In this document: positions 53,431 to 64,000 of the stretch, one piece after another | Layout: each line of letters opens with the position of its first letter | How positions within the stretch are numbered: the stretch's first letter is position 1 | Assembly: GCA_963788015.1 (NCBI GenBank) | Contig: CAWBEY010000010.1 | Location: 1 to 64,000, forward strand | Source: JBBRHH01 sp963788015 | GTDB lineage: Bacteria; Planctomycetota; Phycisphaerae; Tepidisphaerales; Tepidisphaeraceae | Direction of reading: 5' to 3' | Length of the DNA stretch: 64,000 nucleotides | Made by a program: the position numbers and the translations under genes | The notes under the pieces: model-generated | Told to the model about the DNA's origin: nothing | Database searches by the model: none | The model's input: the letters and a program-made list of their open reading frames with translations, nothing else

Positions 53431-54024
53431 AGCCGGCGCTCGTGCTGATCGACCTGCAGCACGATTATCTGCGCGCGGCCGGCCTGCAACCGGCACAGGG
53501 GCAGATCGTGGATCGCGCTGCGGTCTTGCTGCAGGCATGCCGCAGAGCGTGGCGTGCCGGTGGTGCATGTGATCACCACGGTGCAGCGCAATCCTGACAA
53601 CCGGATGCCGCATTGGAAAGCTCAAGGACGCTGGATCTGCGAGTCCGGCACGCCCGGCCATGAAGCCCCCGCGTCGCTGCGGCCCCTTATCTCCGAAACG
53701 ATCATTCACAAGCAGTTTTTCAGCGGTTTCTCCGGTCCAGAACTTGCCGCGCTGCTTGCGGCCCATCAAGCCGACACGCTCTTCATCGCGGGCATTCATC
53801 TTCACGCCTGCATCCGCGCGACGGCGCTCGATGGCTACATGCGCGGCTTCAACATCTGCATCGCCGAGGATGCAGCGTGCAGCGACGACCCAATCCACGC
53901 CGCAATCACGCGCCGATATCTCAGCGAGCGCGCTATTGGCTTTGCTCCCGTTTCGCGAATTATCGAAGCGCTGGACGCCAATGGCGGAGTCATCAGGGAC
54001 GTTCGCGGGCAAGGAGCAACTTGA
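53427..54024 (+). CDS. Isochorismatase-family cysteine hydrolase
   Basis: Has the fold and the catalytic triad of the family: Asp in LVLIDLQHDYL, Lys in IIHKQFFSGF, and Cys in IHLHACIRATALDGYM. Members hydrolyse isochorismate, carbamoyl or amide compounds, or act on other small molecules. A frameshift near 53540 separates the first 45 residues. It overlaps the previous gene by four bases and the aldehyde dehydrogenase by four bases, so it belongs to one operon. There is no carrier domain as in EntB, so a menaquinone or siderophore role is unlikely. Confidence 0.8.
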
Positions 54025-55407
54025 ACATCGAGCGCCCTGGGACACCACTCAAGTGATATCCCGCGTTCCCGTCGCCCCAAGCAGTGAGATCGCGCAGACC
54101 ACAACCGCGGCACGAAAGGCATTTCTATCGTGGCGAAACGTAGATATTCGAACAGCGCGCAATGACGCTGCGACGCCTCGCTGATTTGCTCATCGCGGAA
54201 ACTTCATCCTTGGCCAATCTGATTACCCACGAAGTTGGCAAGCCGATCACGATGTCCCGCGGGGAAGTGGGCGCAGTGCGGCACTCTTGCACGCCGTGGC
54301 GGACCGTGCGGTTGAACCACTCGCGCATCCGTCGGGGACGGGAACGTCTTATCGTTATGAACCGCTTGGAGTGGTTGCGATCGTCACGCCCTGGAACAAT
54401 CCCCTGGCCATCCCCGTCGGCAAAATCGCGCCGGCCATTCTTTACGGGAACGCGGTGGCATGGAAGCCCGCGCCGGCGGGGACGTCGGTCGCCCAGAAGC
54501 TTCTTGAGTTGGGACAGGCGGCGGGTTGGCAGATTGAGCAGGATGACATCGTCCATCTCTGCACGGGCGATCATTCCACCGCCTGCGCGCTGGCGGCCGA
54601 CCCGCGCGTGGATGGCGTGACGCTTTCAGGCTCGCTTCAAGCCGGCTATGCGCTACAGGAAATCTGCGCCCGCGGGCACATTCCGTATCAAGGGGAGCTC
54701 GGAGGCAACAACGCGGCGATCGTCTGGGAGGACGCGGACCTGCAACATGCCGCCCGGCAAATCGCGGCCGGCGCGTTTGGATTCGCAGGCCAGCGGTGTA
54801 CCGCCAACCGCCGCGTAATCGTGTCAAATTCAATTTTTGCTCCATTCTGAAGAGCTGCACGAGGCTACGCGTGCGCTGGCGTGGGGCGACCCGCGCAATG
54901 ATAGAACGGTAGTGGGACCGGTATTGCATGTCACCAAAGCGCGAAGAGATCGTGGCACTGCTTGGCCGGGCGCGGGCGGCGGGGCTGGATGTCATCGTGC
55001 CGCATCACGACCAGGAGAATTTTCATGAGCTAATGGCGCAAGGCGCGTATCATCCCCCGGCCATTGTTCTGGCGGTCAATCCGACCCACGAAATCGTGCA
55101 GGAAGAGACGTTCGGCCCGGTTCTTGTCGTCCAGCGAGCCGGTGATTTCGATCACGCTCTCGAGCTACTCAACGGCGTACGGCAAGGTTTGGTGGCCGCG
55201 CTTTTCTCCGCGTCGCCTGCACTGCGGATAAAGTTCCTGGCCGAGGCCTGCGCGGGCGTTTTGAAAATGAACACCAGCACGGTGGACGCCGACGCAATCT
55301 CGCCCCTTGGTGGATGGAAAGCGTCGGGAGTTGGGCCGGCGGAGCATGGCCCGTCGGATCGCGAGTTTTTCTGTCGCGTGCAGGCTATCTATGAAACGCT
55401 GCCGTGA
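54021..55407 (+). CDS. Aldehyde dehydrogenase superfamily enzyme
   Basis: NAD(P)-dependent oxidation of an aldehyde to acid, or acyl transfer. Motifs in order: VAIVTPWNNPLAIPVGKIAP, AWKPAPAGTSVAQKLLELGQ, VTLSGSLQAG, general base Glu in GELGGNNAAI, nucleophile Cys in GFAGQRCTANRRVIV, and VQEETFGPVLVVQ near the end. Five or more frameshifts (near 54050, 54152, 54275, 54838 and 54945). The TTG at 54021 overlaps the isochorismatase stop and follows GGAG, which supports translational coupling; GTG at 54053 is another option. The NRPS-like gene follows after 56 bases. Confidence 0.78.
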
Positions 55408-55463
55408 CAGGAGCGTTCCGGGGATGTTTACTGTGTACTTGATCCACCGCGCGACAGATTTTT

Positions 55464-58147
55464 ATGCACCTCCAGGCCATGCCACTCTCCACCTTTGACG
55501 CTGCCGATGTGGAGCGCTCGATTCCAGAGCGGTTTGCGGCACAGGTTGCCGTCCATGGACCGTGCGTTGCCATTTCATCCGCAACAGGCGAATGGAGCTA
55601 CTCCCGGCTGGGCGACATTTCGACCCATCTCGCAAGCCGCATCTTGTTATCAAACGCCGCCCCTGAAACGCCCGTTGCGCTCTTGATGGAGCATGATGCG
55701 CCGCAGATCGCCGCCATCCTCGGCACCCTCAAATCCGGTCAGTCCCTATATCGTTCTGGATTCTGCCGACGCGCCCGCCCGCCGACAGGCGATCTTCATT
55801 TCAAGCAGGGCAAGTCTTCTAATCGTCGACCCCTCTCATCGCCCGGAAGGGGAGCGATTAATGCAAGCGGGCGGCGCGTTGATCGACATCTCCAGTTTTC
55901 TGGACGCACAAGCACCGCCAACTTGCGATCTCCCTGTCATCGCTCCCGACACCCGGGCCTCGATCACCTTCACCTCCGGCACAACCGGCCAACCCAAAGG
56001 CGTCTGCCAGATTCACCGCGCTCTGCTTCACCATTGTCGCAACTACACACTGGCTGGAAGTTTGTCGCCCGACGACCGCATCACCCTGCTCACGCCGTGC
56101 AGCCTCGCGGCCTCGCAATCGTCCCTGTGGGGTGCCCTGCTCAATGGCGCGACACTCCTGCCTTTCGACGTTCGCGTTCGCGGATTGAATGCTCTTCCAA
56201 CTTGGATGCGCGAGCACCGGCCAACGCTCTTGCACTGCGTGCCCACACTTTTCCGCTCTCTGGTTAGCAACCACACCGACGTGCTGCACATCCTTCGCTT
56301 GCTTCGCCTGGGTGGTGAGTCGATTTATGCAAGTGACTTTGAGTCATTCAAACAGCACACGCTTCCTCACTGCGTTCTCTTAGTGGCCCTGAGCTCCACC
56401 GAAACGGGGGCCGCATGTGTGAACGTTCTCACCCACGACACCTCAATCACCGGCCGCACCGTCCCCATCGGCAAACCCACCGAGGGCATGCGGATCAACA
56501 TAGTTGATGACTCTGGCAAGGCCGTTGCGCCGCAGCAGGTGGGGCGGATCATCCTGACCAGCCGTTACCTCGCGCAAGGCTATTGGGATGATCCGAAGCT
56601 TTCGGCCGCCAGTTTTCAACCGGATGTCGATGATCCAACAGCCCGCACGTTCGACACAGGCGACCTCGGTCGAGTCAACGAACAGGGCCTGTTGGAGCAC
56701 TGCGGTAGGGCAGATGCGCGACTGAAAAATCCGCGGCCGCCGCGTCGATCCGGCCGAGATTGAATCCGCGCTGCTCGCCCTACCGGAAATCACAGAAGCC
56801 GCAGTTGTGGGGCGCAAAGCAGTGATGGAGAGCTTGAGATCATCGCCTACGTCGCGGGTCCCGCAAACGCGTTACCCGACGAAAGCACCATTCGCGACCA
56901 TTTGCGCGACAGCCTCCCCGATTACATGATGCCCATTCGAATCGTGCGCCTGCATCAGTTGCCGCGGACGATTGGCGGCAAGATCGATCGACTGGCCTTG
57001 CCATCTCCCACGCAAGAGCAGCCAACGACATCAACCGCGCCCATCAGGCCCGATCGAGACCCGCTCCAATTTCAAGTTGCGAGGGCTTGGCAAAGCGTTC
57101 TGGGCAGGCGCCCCATCGGCCGGCATGATGATTTCTTCGCGACATTGGCCGGCACGTCCCTTCAGGCGGCCACTGTCCTCACCCGCCTCGAGCGTGCCTG
57201 GGCCAGCACATCCCCTTGTCCGCACTCCTGCAATATCCTACAGTCGAAGGATTTTCGACTTACATCACGCATCGCGTGATTGAGCCGCATCACTCACCCG
57301 TCGTCCTCGTCCAGGAAGGGACGGCCGGCATCAAGCCCCTCTTCTTTCTTCACGGCGACGTGTACGGCGCGGGCCTTTATTGTCACGATCTCGCCCGCCG
57401 CCTCGGCACCCATCAGCCGTTTTATGCGCTCTCTCCATTGGGCTTCGACGCCTGGCCGCCGCCCGCGACCATCGAAGCGATGGCCGGCCGGTTCGTGCGG
57501 GAAATCCAGGCCATTCAACCCGCGGGCCCTTATTTCCTGGGCGGCTTTTGCAACGGCGGCCTGATCGCTTACGAGATCGCCCGCCAACTCTGTGCAAGTG
57601 GCGAGCAAATTGACCTCCTAACCCTGATCCGCGCCACCCGCGAAAAATTCGCTACCCCGCGCTCCTCCGCCTCGTGGAAAAAATCGGCAACTATCTCGGC
57701 ATCGCCCCGCAGCGGCGACAGGAAGCATTCGTTGTGCTTCACGATCACCTCCAGCGCTGGCGCGAAGCCTCTAAACGCGGCCTTGGCTCTCGCTTTGGCC
57801 ACATCCTCCGCCTCCTGGAACCGCTCGCATCCAAATTCAGATCGCGAACAGCGGAAGTGTCACAGTCCGCCCCGTCCAAAGGTCCGCCGCCCTGGCTGCT
57901 GACGCACGAAATTCTCATCGCCCATCGCCGTGCCATGCTCCGCTATCATCCCGGCCCCTACTCCGGAAAGCTTCTCCTATTCTGGCCCGAGCAGGAACTA
58001 CCCTCGCTTCGCGGCGATCCCACAGCCGGCTGGAGTGCGTTCGCGTCCGATGTGGTTTCGCATCACCTTCCCGGCGGCCACCTCACCTGCCTCACCAATC
58101 ACGCCGACGCCTTCGCCGATCAACTTCTCCCCTACTTGCCCCGCTGA
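55464..58147 (+). CDS. Single-module NRPS-like protein: adenylation, carrier (PCP), thioesterase
   Basis: About 890 residues, read through five frameshifts (near 55735, 56728, 56828, 57197 and 57625). The adenylation domain shows A3 SITFTSGTTGQPKGV, A5 ALSSTETGA, A7 TFDTGDLGRVNEQGLLEHCG, A8 IRGRRVDPAEIE and A10 GGKIDRLALP. The Asp235 position of the specificity code, usually in an FDxS motif, is filled by Ala (LAASQSSLWGALLNG), so the substrate is likely not an alpha-amino acid. The carrier region reads DDFFATLAGTSLQAATVL with the Ser for phosphopantetheine, followed by ALLQYPTVEGF. The thioesterase has GGFCNGG, with Cys instead of Ser at the nucleophile (57549-57551), and GGHLTCL with the His. 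No condensation domain. It would activate one acid, load it and release it. Confidence 0.8.
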
Positions 58148-58154
58148 CTAAAAA

Positions 58155-61100
58155 TTACTTCGCCCCATCCATCGCCCACAACACGACGTTCTTCAGAAGT
58201 GATCGCGCGTACGCCGGCTGGTATCCGATGATCCCCCACGTATCGCTTCCCAACAAGCCAGTGGTGATGTCGATTGGGCAGAAGATAACTGCCCCCTTCC
58301 CCACCCGCAGCAGCTTGGGAAGATTACTCATGCCCGCCAGCTTCGGCACCGCATAAGGACGCAGTTGCACTTTCGATAAATCATCCATTCCATCCGGCCC
58401 CCCCGCCACCAGCAGATGATCCTCGGCGATCGACCGTGGCCGGGCCCCCGGCGCGAATCGGTCGAGGAAAATTTCCATGCTGTTGGCAAACGCGGCCTGC
58501 CCCCGCAAGCGTCGATCAGCAGGACGCCGCCGTCGTTGAGGAACTGTCGAACGGCCCCCGCCTCGGCATCTGTCGGTGTGTAGGCGGCGACGCCAGTCAA
58601 GTGCGCGATTGGCGTGACTTCTCGGCGCAGGTCCTTCATTGGCGCTTCAACCATGCCCAGCCCATAGCCGGTCTCGCGCACAAACCAATTATGGAAACGG
58701 GTGAAGGCATAAGGCTCAGGGTTCCATCCGCCGGCGTATTGCAGCCGCGCGATGCGGGTGGCAAACGGCGGCTCCAACGCGGGGGCCGGGATGTAAGGCG
58801 TATCCAGGCGATTGCGCAATTCCTTCTTCCCGGCCGCATAGACAAACAAATTGGTGCCCAGTTCAAACATCGGCCGTTTGGTTAGCTCAGCGCGGAATTG
58901 CCAATACTGTGAAATGTCCACCGCCGAATGCACCCACATCACCCGTGCGCCATTGCTGACATACTTCAGCGGCGGCCGATTGATAGTGCTATAGACCATC
59001 GAATAAATGTCGTGCCCCGGCGGCAGATTCGAAAGCTCCAGATTAGGAAACACCCGCGCCACCAGCTTAGGGAGGAATAAGTTGAATGCCTCGCTCGTGC
59101 CGTCGGATTGGGTCAAGATCAACCCCCCTGCCTCCGCATATTGCCGCAGCTTGCCGCATTCGGCGTCGGTCAGCTTGATAGCTTCGTGACTGGCCAGGTA
59201 CAGGATCGGCGCGTCCAGCCATTCCCACCAGTCTCGATCGATGCTCACCACCTGCCAGTTTAAAGGCCGCTCCAGTTCGCGCGTGGCAAAGCGCGTGAGG
59301 TTGGCTACGTCGCGTGGACGATTGGCCCAGTTGCCGTTGAAGCGGAGCTTGTTCATCATCACCGGATGACGGCCGCGAGCCAGGAACAGCAGCGTATAAG
59401 CGGTGGAGACGGTGTGATGCCCGGATGCATCCGGCATTTCGCCGCCGAACATCGCCCCAATATCCAGCCATGATCCATCCCGGCGCTGATTCCGCAATAC
59501 CACTCTCGCCAGCTCGCGATACCAGTCATGCTTGCCGAAATATTTGAATCCTGAAGCCAGTCCAACGCGCTCCAGTGAATACAGGCCATACGACACAAAC
59601 CGCCGGTTCTGTGCGTCGATGCAGTTGTCCCCCTGCTCCAGCCACGCCAGCCCGCGCCAGCGGTTCTGAAAACGGCGGCCGTCCAACCTGTGCCCCAAAC
59701 TGCGGCGCTTCGAGATAATCGTGCGTCACGAACATCGACGCCATCCCCGCATACGTCATCGGGCGCGACGGCGATCGCATCGGCCCATACGTCCATTGGC
59801 CATCCTCCAACTGCCATCGCGTCCAGTGGTTCTGCACCGCCTTCCAGTAGGCCGTCGGCGACTTCCACACCCACCTCCGCGCCCGACCACACGCCAAGCA
59901 GTCCATACTGCGAGTTGGAGTTGTCCCAGATCTCTTGGTCACCTGATCGCTGTAGCTGTACGAGCCTTCACGGGCGGCCTTCACCAGATACGCCACGTCA
60001 TCCTTCAAAACCGCACGATCCTCCGGCCGGTCATAGACCGACAATACCTGCGCCCGAATCGCCCGCGCATACGTCACCGGTCCGCGGTCCATCTGAGATT
60101 GCTTCAGATGATCCAGCGCCTCCCGCACAAACGCCCCGCGCACGTTTAGCCGCTCATCATGGATTGTCTTCCCGCACTGCAAAAGCGCATACAAACACAA
60201 CCCATTCACGCCCGCGTCCTGCGCATTCCCACCCAGCACGCGCGGCGCATCCATCAGCGCCTCCGCGTTCAACTGCCCATCCTTCATCAGCGACATCAGG
60301 TAGTTCACCCCATCCTGAATGGCATCGCCAATCTGCGAATCGCTGATGGCGTCCTGATCGGCCGGCATCTTATGCACTGGCGGCCGATGATTTGGATCCG
60401 CCACCACCTGCACTGGCCTGGTCGCGGGCAGGCTTGCCGGTTTTGGCGTCTCAACTACCGCAAGGGCAGTCGTTGGCGTGACATGTGCCGGCGCTATGGC
60501 GACGGCGGGCGTCGTAGCCGGAATTGCGGGGCCGCATGTCCGGAGGCTCAGGGTCATGGCCGCGCGAGGAGATGATCTGCTCCACGCGCTGGCGATCGAC
60601 CGCCGCCTGAATTAGCTCCTCACGCAGGGCCGGGTCATCCGTCGGCTGGGCGGCGGCAGCGCGTGCCAACTGCCCGTACGCCACCGCCGACTCGTCAAAA
60701 TGCCCGGCAGCGGCCAATGCTTCGGCCTCCGATTTGATCGCCCGCAGGCGGGTTTCCTGTTGTTTTTGCGTCTGCCCCGAAAGCTGATTCGAACTTGCCA
60801 AGCCATGCGACGGCAGGCGTGTCAGCATCAAAACCATCAGCGCCACCAGCACCGTCGCCAGACAGAATCCCGCTATGAATAAATGAAGAGCCCCGCGCCC
60901 GATTGTCCCTTTGGTGCGGCCAAGAGCCGCCCCGCCGCTCGATTGCAAAGCACTTGCCCACCCATCGTCATCCTGTCCCTGCGCTTGAATCGCCTGCACC
61001 TGCGGCGGCGAGGTCCGATGCAGTTCGATGCTCTTCCCGCACGCGCGGCACATCACCGTCTGCCCGAGGTCGGCATCCTCGACCACCAGACTCTTTCCGC

Positions 61101-61215
61101 AGGCCATGCACATCACCTTCACGGGCATGTGCAACATCATAGCCCCATTGCTGCCGGTCGGGGAGAGCGGCGCGGCGTCGTCCACTTCAATAGGTTCGTC
61201 CGGTCCATTCGACAA
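58155..61215 (-). CDS. Zinc-ribbon/membrane/prenyltransferase-like toroid/DUF4159 protein
   Basis: A large planctomycete-type protein in five or more frames. N-terminal zinc ribbon (CMACGKSLVVEDADLGQTVM and CRACGKS), a transmembrane helix (LHLFIAGFCLATVLVALMVL), a TPR-like region, then squalene-cyclase-type alpha/alpha-toroid repeats (DGVNYLMSLMKDGQLNAEAL, WDNSNSQYGLLGVW, RNQRRDGSWLDIGAMFGGEM, HTVSTAYTLLFLARG), and a C-terminal DUF4159 (DWWEWLDAPILYLASHEAIK, FLNDGGVLLIDACGG). Frameshifts near 60540, 59940, 59870, 59695 and 58505. The start is uncertain: a TTG at 61215 overlaps the redoxin gene by 29 bases. A PATRPV motif lies in the linker. Enzymatic role unknown. Confidence 0.75.
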
Positions 61216-62346
61216 TCGCCTGCTTCAGTTCCAGCGCGTCGATCTCCCCCGTCTTGCGGTAAATCACTTTCCCACCCGGAGCAATCAGCAGCGTGTGCGG
61301 CACCGGCCCCTGCCATTCCTTATCCAGCGCATCCACCAGCTTGTCGCGGTCTTGGCCGCTGAAAATGTAGTTGATCCCCGAAGCGTGAAACTTCGCAAGC
61401 GTTTCCAGCGCCTCGATCTTTTTTGGCCGGGTCATCCATGCTGATGGTGATCATCTCGAACGGCCGGCCTCGATACATGCGGTTGATTTCAACCAGTTGC
61501 GGCATTTCGTTGACACACGGGCCGCACCACGTCGCCCAGACATTGATCAGCCGCAGCTTCTTCTCATCGCGTTTAACAAGCGATGCCACGCCGGCCGCGT
61601 CAATGGGGTTTAACGAAACAGCTTCCGCATCCCACTTCGCGACAGCCTTGGCCGCGTCCTCCCGCTTCGACGCCCACTTAGTTGAACATCCAAAAACGTG
61701 CGTCTTTTCCACCGCAACAGGCCTGCCCGCTAGAAGTTGCTCGATCGCATTTCGCGCATCGTGCGATTTCACCTCCTTCACCTCCGAATCATCAATCCGG
61801 CCGTTGTAGCGCAGCTTCCGATCCTGATCAAAAATGAAGACCTGCGGCGTCGCCACAACGCCAAACGCATGCGACGCCGCCTGCGTCTCGCCATCATACA
61901 AGATACGGAAACTTGAACCCGCGTTCCCCGGCGCGAATCTTCATCTCTTCCAGCGTGTCATTGAGATCGGTGTAACCCAGTTCATCCAGGCGCACGGCCA
62001 GCGGATCATTGGGAGAAATGGCCACCATCGCGACGCCCTTCTCCTTGAAATCAGCGTCCAACTGCATAATGCGCTTTTCATACGCCTGCGCGGTTGGACA
62101 GTGATTGCAGGTGAAGATGACGACAAGAACCTTGGCGTTAGCGAAGTCTTTGAGCGAATAGGACTTTCCATCCACGCCCGGCAAGGCAAAATCCGGCGCG
62201 GCCGCCCCAATTTCCAACATCTTCGGCTCCTCTTTTTGCACCGCGCCCGTGACAAGCGATAACGTCATCAGCACCGAAAGGCCAAAAAGGAACGGCCGAC
62301 AAACGTCATGATGTTGAGTCCCTGCGAGCATTTGCCGGCCATTCAT
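61187..62346 (-). CDS. Double-redoxin protein (peroxiredoxin-like plus TlpA-like)
   Basis: The first domain is peroxiredoxin/AhpC-like (IGAAAPDFALPGVDGKSYSL and FTCNHCPTAQAYEKR, with CNHC in place of a single Cys) and the second TlpA-like with WCGPC in NVWATWCGPCVNEMPQLVEI. N-terminal signal peptide region (LFGLSVLMTLSLVTGA). Two frameshifts, near 61903 and in an A run near 61425-61430. Periplasmic thiol-disulfide handling is the likely job. The start is the ATG at 62346, in a TGATG overlap with the preceding propeller gene's restored stop; in the given sequence both run together as one open frame. Confidence 0.77.
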
Positions 62347-63624
62347 CATTTGCCCAGACTCAATGCACGCTCCCTCGGTGGTGCTTCTCACGTAAATCTT
62401 TCCATCGCTCAGAGCCGGAGTAGACCAGCACTTGCCCGACACCACCTTCGCCCGGCAAATCTCGGTGTACTTCTTCGGCGATGCATCCACCACCACCAGT
62501 TCACCGCTGTCCGCCAGCGCCAGCACTTTGTCCCCCACAAGAATCACATTGCCAGCGCCAAAGCCCTTCTCTTCCCACATGACATTCCCCGTCGCCAGCT
62601 CCACGCACTTCATCGGCCCATCCCCATACTTCTTGAAGCTGAACATGCCATATAGGTAGCCATCCTTCACCACCGGCGTGCTCCAGTGATTCACCACCTT
62701 CCGGCCGGCGGAAGGCGGCAAGGTTTCAGTGACCTTAAAGCCGTCACCCTCCTTGCTGATCTTGCACGCGCCGCCGCCCACTCCATAGCCGGCCGAGCAA
62801 TAGACTTCATCCCCGGACACCACCGGCGAGATCGCCGTCGAGGTGCTGTATTTGAACGGATACCGCCACAACGTCTTCCCATCCTTGGGAGACACAGCCA
62901 CCAGCCCCTTCTGCACGAAGAAAATCACCTGGCGCTCGCCAAGGATGGTCGCAATCGTCGGCGTGGAATGCGTAATCAGGTCGTCCCCAGTCTTCCACGC
63001 AACGGCTCCCGTCTTCTTGTTGATGCCCAGATACGTCTGGCCCGGCCCGCCGCCCGCGACAAACAACAATTCTCCATCAATGACAGGCGATGCCGCGTTC
63101 TGCCACTGGATATTTCGCCCGGCATGTTCCTTGAGCAAATCCTTCTTCCAGACCTGTTTCCCACTCTGCGCGTCCAGACAATAGAGCGACAGGTTCGCCG
63201 ACAACACGTACACCATGCCATCGCTGAACGTAGGCGTGGAGCGCGGCCCGTCGCCCCCTTTGTTGTCGTTGGTGCCAGAATCGCCGCCGCCGTCGTACTT
63301 GGCCTGATCGGTGTCGACGAACCAGGCTTCTTTCCCCGTCGTGGCATCAAGGGCCAGACAACCCTCGCGCTCAGCGCCATTCACCGCGCGCGTCACTTCC
63401 GTGAAACACTTCCCGCCGCCAATTGAAAATGAACTGAAGCCATCGGGCGTCGGCGTTGTCCAAAGCACATGCGGCTTGCTCGTGCCCCAGTCCAGCTTCA
63501 CCTTCTCGGCCGACGTTCCATCGTGGTTCGGGCCGTGATACTCAGGCCAATCCGTTGCCGAGGCGGCCGCCTGTACAAGCACGGCTAAAATTCCAACCGA
63601 CAAAAATGCCCGCATGTTTTTCAT
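62346..63624 (-). CDS. Exported PQQ-type beta-propeller protein
   Basis: A 425-residue propeller with signal peptide (MRAFLSVGILAVLVQAAASA) and many W-x-x or G-K-x-W blade motifs (ATGKEAWFVDTDQA, SGKQVWKKDLL, ATGNVMWEEKG) as in PQQ-dependent dehydrogenases and BamB, but no catalytic PQQ residues can be assigned. The last blade ends CWSTPALSDGKIYVRSTTEG. In the given sequence the frame stays open into the redoxin gene; a one-base shift creates a TGA at 62348-62346, where this family usually ends. Start at 63624 with GAGA just upstream. Co-operonic with the double redoxin. Confidence 0.77.
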
Positions 63625-63689
63625 AGTGATTCTCACAAACTATCTACCCCCAATGACCTAGTAAGTTGCCCAGCGCGACGCGTAGCCAC

Positions 63690-64000
63690 TCAATTGGTCT
63701 TACCCTTATCAAACGCCGCCTTCACCCACGCATCCCGTTTAACCCGATTTTCCGCGTCCTGCTCCGGATCGAATGCCACGGCCGTTCCGTTTGGCAGCGA
63801 CGCCTTCCCCATCACCTTGTCATTCGCGAGGGCAAAAGTTTTCATCGCGTCCCGCAGGGCCTTGTCCTCCGCAAGCGTCCACCCGTTCTTCTCCATCCAA
63901 TCCTTCAGGTGAAGCGCCATCTTTTCTTCCGCTCCCTCGGCCGGCAATTCCTGTGGCCAGGGAATGGACGGATACTTCGCGTGATGCCCAACCACTTCCG
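63690..64000 (-). CDS. C-terminal end of an unknown gene running off the window
   Basis: About 103 residues with an amphipathic helical pattern (EEKMALHLKDWMEKNGWTLA, RDAWVKAAFDKGKTN) and a conserved-looking AVAFDPEQDAENR. The frame is open up to the window edge, so the N-terminus is missing. I do not recognise it. It ends 66 bases upstream of the propeller gene on the same strand and may belong to that operon. Confidence 0.5.
   Translation of the reverse strand, partial: EVVGHHAKYPSIPWPQELPAEGAEEKMALHLKDWMEKNGWTLAEDKALRDAMKTFALANDKVMGKASLPNGTAVAFDPEQDAENRVKRDAWVKAAFDKGKTN

Noticed and set aside
52257..58147. Siderophore (enterobactin-like) cluster
   Set aside because: There is an isochorismatase and an A domain but no isochorismate synthase, DHB dehydrogenase, ArCP or condensation domain.

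Overview
The window looks like chromosomal DNA of a high-GC Planctomycetota bacterium, most likely class Phycisphaerae. This rests on the combination of a PEP-CTERM surface protein, PQQ-type beta-propeller proteins, a squalene-cyclase-like/DUF4159 protein, a double-redoxin protein, a BamA homologue (so a diderm envelope), alternative complex III with a caa3 oxidase, and Ala/Thr-Thr-Arg/Gln-Pro tetrapeptides in many exported proteins. I see no rRNA, tRNA, CRISPR array, phage or insertion sequence. Many genes are broken by single-base frameshifts, often in homopolymers, even in genes that should be indispensable (bamA, nadD, coxA, actB-F). I treat these as probable sequence errors and give one feature per restored gene.

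Layout: 1-7132 (minus) holds the end of bamA, a GT39-like membrane glycosyltransferase and a large propeller protein with an embedded methyltransferase-like segment and a malectin-like C-terminus. 7550-10302 (plus) is an ECF sigma factor with its anti-sigma. 10317-13258 (minus) holds a PGRP/Amidase_2 lipoprotein and a cytochrome c/copper monooxygenase/TPR protein. 13453-15399 (plus) is an SDR plus GH1 pair. 15490-27919 (plus) is a tightly overlapping respiratory operon, actABCDEF, a small membrane protein, sco and coxBACD: quinol oxidation by alternative complex III feeds a caa3-type oxygen reductase. 27924-33014 holds moeB-rhodanese, an exported lipoprotein, ribosomal protein S1 and a primary-type sigma-70 factor. 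33313-40397 holds nadD, an unknown membrane-anchored protein, an ATP-dependent DNA ligase, a histidine kinase/response regulator pair and a HupE/UreJ metal permease. 40540-41403 carries two divergent orphan antitoxin-like genes. 41550-44026 is a GMC oxidoreductase with a gluconate-dehydrogenase-subunit-3-like partner.

44154-50154 is a giant exported repeat protein (PATR repeats, PA14, PEP-CTERM). It is followed by a GT2 glycosyltransferase and a UDP-glucuronate decarboxylase, which fits surface polysaccharide work. 52257-58147 is a compact operon of an isopropylmalate-dehydrogenase-like enzyme, an isochorismatase-like hydrolase, an aldehyde dehydrogenase and a one-module NRPS-like protein (adenylation, carrier, thioesterase with a Cys nucleophile). 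I know no matching pathway, and it is my best candidate for an undescribed system. 58155-64000 (minus) holds the zinc-ribbon/prenyltransferase-like/DUF4159 protein, the double redoxin, a second propeller protein and the end of an unknown gene.
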